From positions 1-5,645 of the forward strand of contig JAGVUS010000102.1 in the NCBI GenBank assembly GCA_019136175.1: a DNA stretch of 5,645 nt. The letters run 5' to 3'. The stretch comes from Chloroflexota bacterium. Lineage in GTDB: Bacteria; Chloroflexota; Anaerolineae; Anaerolineales; Anaerolineaceae. Every line of letters begins with the position of its first letter. Position 1 is the stretch's first letter. Below the pieces are notes generated by a model. The model saw only the letters and a program-made list of their open reading frames with translations. It did no database searches and had not been told where the DNA came from. The translations under genes were made by a program, and so were the position numbers. Shown here piece after piece: positions 4,867 to 5,645 of this stretch.

Positions 4867-5645
4867 ATGCTCCGATCCTTCTTTATTGCTTTATCGAAAG
4901 CCACATGGGCACAACGATTAATAACCAGGTGGAAATTTGCCTGGTCGGTTGCATCCCGGTTTATAGCCGGGGAGACTTCCGAAGAAGCCATCTGCGCGGT
5001 GGAACGGCTGAACCAGGCTGGGATTCTGGCAACTCTGGATCATCTTGGTGAAAACACTTCCTCTTTGCAGGAGGCGGAACAGGCTACGCTGGATGTATTG
5101 GAAATCCTGGAAAGGATTGAAAAAAACGGAGTCCAGTCAAATGTTTCCATTAAACTCAGCCAGCTTGGCTTGACAATTGATGAGGAACAGTGCCGCAAGA
5201 ACCTTTTACGGATCTTTGAGAAAGCCAGCCAAAGTGGCAACTTCATCCGGATTGACATGGAAGATGCATCTCTGACAGATAAAACTCTTGAAATCTTGGA
5301 GTGGGCACACGCCAGTGGTTACCCAAGGGTCGGAATAGTCATTCAATCCTACCTGTACCGAAGCCAGACGGATGTTCGGAAACTGCTGCAATCAACAACA
5401 AAAATCCGCCTGGTAAAAGGTGCATATAAGGAATCTGCCCAGGTTGCCTACCCGGCAAAGAAGGATGTGGATGAGAATTTTGATCGTCTTCTCGATGATA
5501 TGCTGGATGCAGTTGTCCGGTTGGGTGAACCATACAGCACAGGTGATGGACGGATTCCCCCGATTCCCGCAGTGGCAACCCATGATATTCACCGGATTGA
5601 TTATGCCAGGAAGGCATTGGAAAACCGGGGATTACCCAAGGATGC
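4867..5645 (+). CDS. Proline dehydrogenase (FAD-dependent), 3'-partial
   Basis: It oxidises L-proline to 1-pyrroline-5-carboxylate with FAD and passes electrons to the respiratory chain, the first step of proline catabolism. The product is usually consumed by P5C dehydrogenase, whose gene may follow outside the window. The 259 visible residues are open to the right edge and match the monofunctional Thermus/Deinococcus-type enzyme: VERLNQAGILATLDHLGE (45-62), VSIKLSQLGL (93-102), FIRIDMEDAS (126-135), GIVIQSYLYRS (156-166), IRLVKGAYKE (180-189) and AVATHD (235-240). Lys96 and Asp130 align with the Thermus catalytic-pocket Lys99 and Asp133 as I recall them. The family is about 300-310 residues, so roughly 50 are missing, including the substrate-binding RR motif of the last helix. 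A loop at 219-236 (LGEPYSTGDGRIPPIP) is longer than in Thermus. The gene is divergent from the SPFH operon. Confidence 0.95.
   Translation, partial: MLRSFFIALSKATWAQRLITRWKFAWSVASRFIAGETSEEAICAVERLNQAGILATLDHLGENTSSLQEAEQATLDVLEILERIEKNGVQSNVSIKLSQLGLTIDEEQCRKNLLRIFEKASQSGNFIRIDMEDASLTDKTLEILEWAHASGYPRVGIVIQSYLYRSQTDVRKLLQSTTKIRLVKGAYKESAQVAYPAKKDVDENFDRLLDDMLDAVVRLGEPYSTGDGRIPPIPAVATHDIHRIDYARKALENRGLPKD

Noticed and set aside
4668..5051. Plus-strand open frame crossing the divergent promoter region.
   Set aside because: It overlaps the starts of two well-supported genes and lies in another frame from proline dehydrogenase. It has no family resemblance.
1..5645. Search for tRNA, rRNA, riboswitch, insertion sequence or attachment site.
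   Set aside because: I saw no tRNA-like cloverleaf, transposase gene, terminal inverted repeats or conserved riboswitch core by eye. Weak examples could be missed without a covariance-model scan.

Overview
The window looks like a piece of chromosome from an uncultured or little-studied member of the Chloroflexota, most likely class Anaerolineae. The reasons are the long Thr-Pro 'TLTPTI' linkers of the first gene, which I associate with secreted and membrane proteins of that class, a short monofunctional proline dehydrogenase, and a GC content that looks close to 50%. The taxonomic call is inference from these features, not from a marker gene.

Layout. (1) 2-857, plus strand: a gene cut by the left edge. 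It encodes a membrane-anchored protein with a Thr/Pro stalk, a small globular domain and a second Thr/Pro-rich tail. Its frame is broken near 515-519, apparently by a deletion. (2) 861-1772, minus: a complete pseudouridine-5'-phosphate glycosidase (psuG), ending 3 bp from the stop of gene 1 in convergent orientation. An imperfect hairpin spans both stop codons. (3) 1812-3344 and 3344-4726, minus: two adjacent, different membrane proteins with SPFH/band-7-like regions, joined by a TGATG stop/start overlap. With psuG they form one unidirectional run of three genes (4726 to 861) with gaps of -1 and 39 bp, so probably one operon. (4) 4727-4866: a 140-bp divergent promoter region. Each side has a recognisable TGN-extended -10 box. 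The minus-strand promoter lies so close to the ATG that the operon mRNA may be leaderless. (5) 4867 to the right edge, plus: proline dehydrogenase, missing only its C-terminal part.

How the genes may work together. The two SPFH-like proteins are probably partners in one membrane scaffold, by analogy with hetero-oligomeric HflK/HflC. Their link to psuG, a nucleoside-salvage enzyme, is positional only. Proline dehydrogenase feeds proline catabolism and is divergently transcribed, with no obvious functional tie to the others. The most unusual non-coding structure is two long perfect inverted repeats (14 bp and 12 bp arms) buried in the coding regions of the two SPFH genes. I do not see a clear-cut new defence or mobile system. 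The SPFH pair is the best candidate for a poorly described system.
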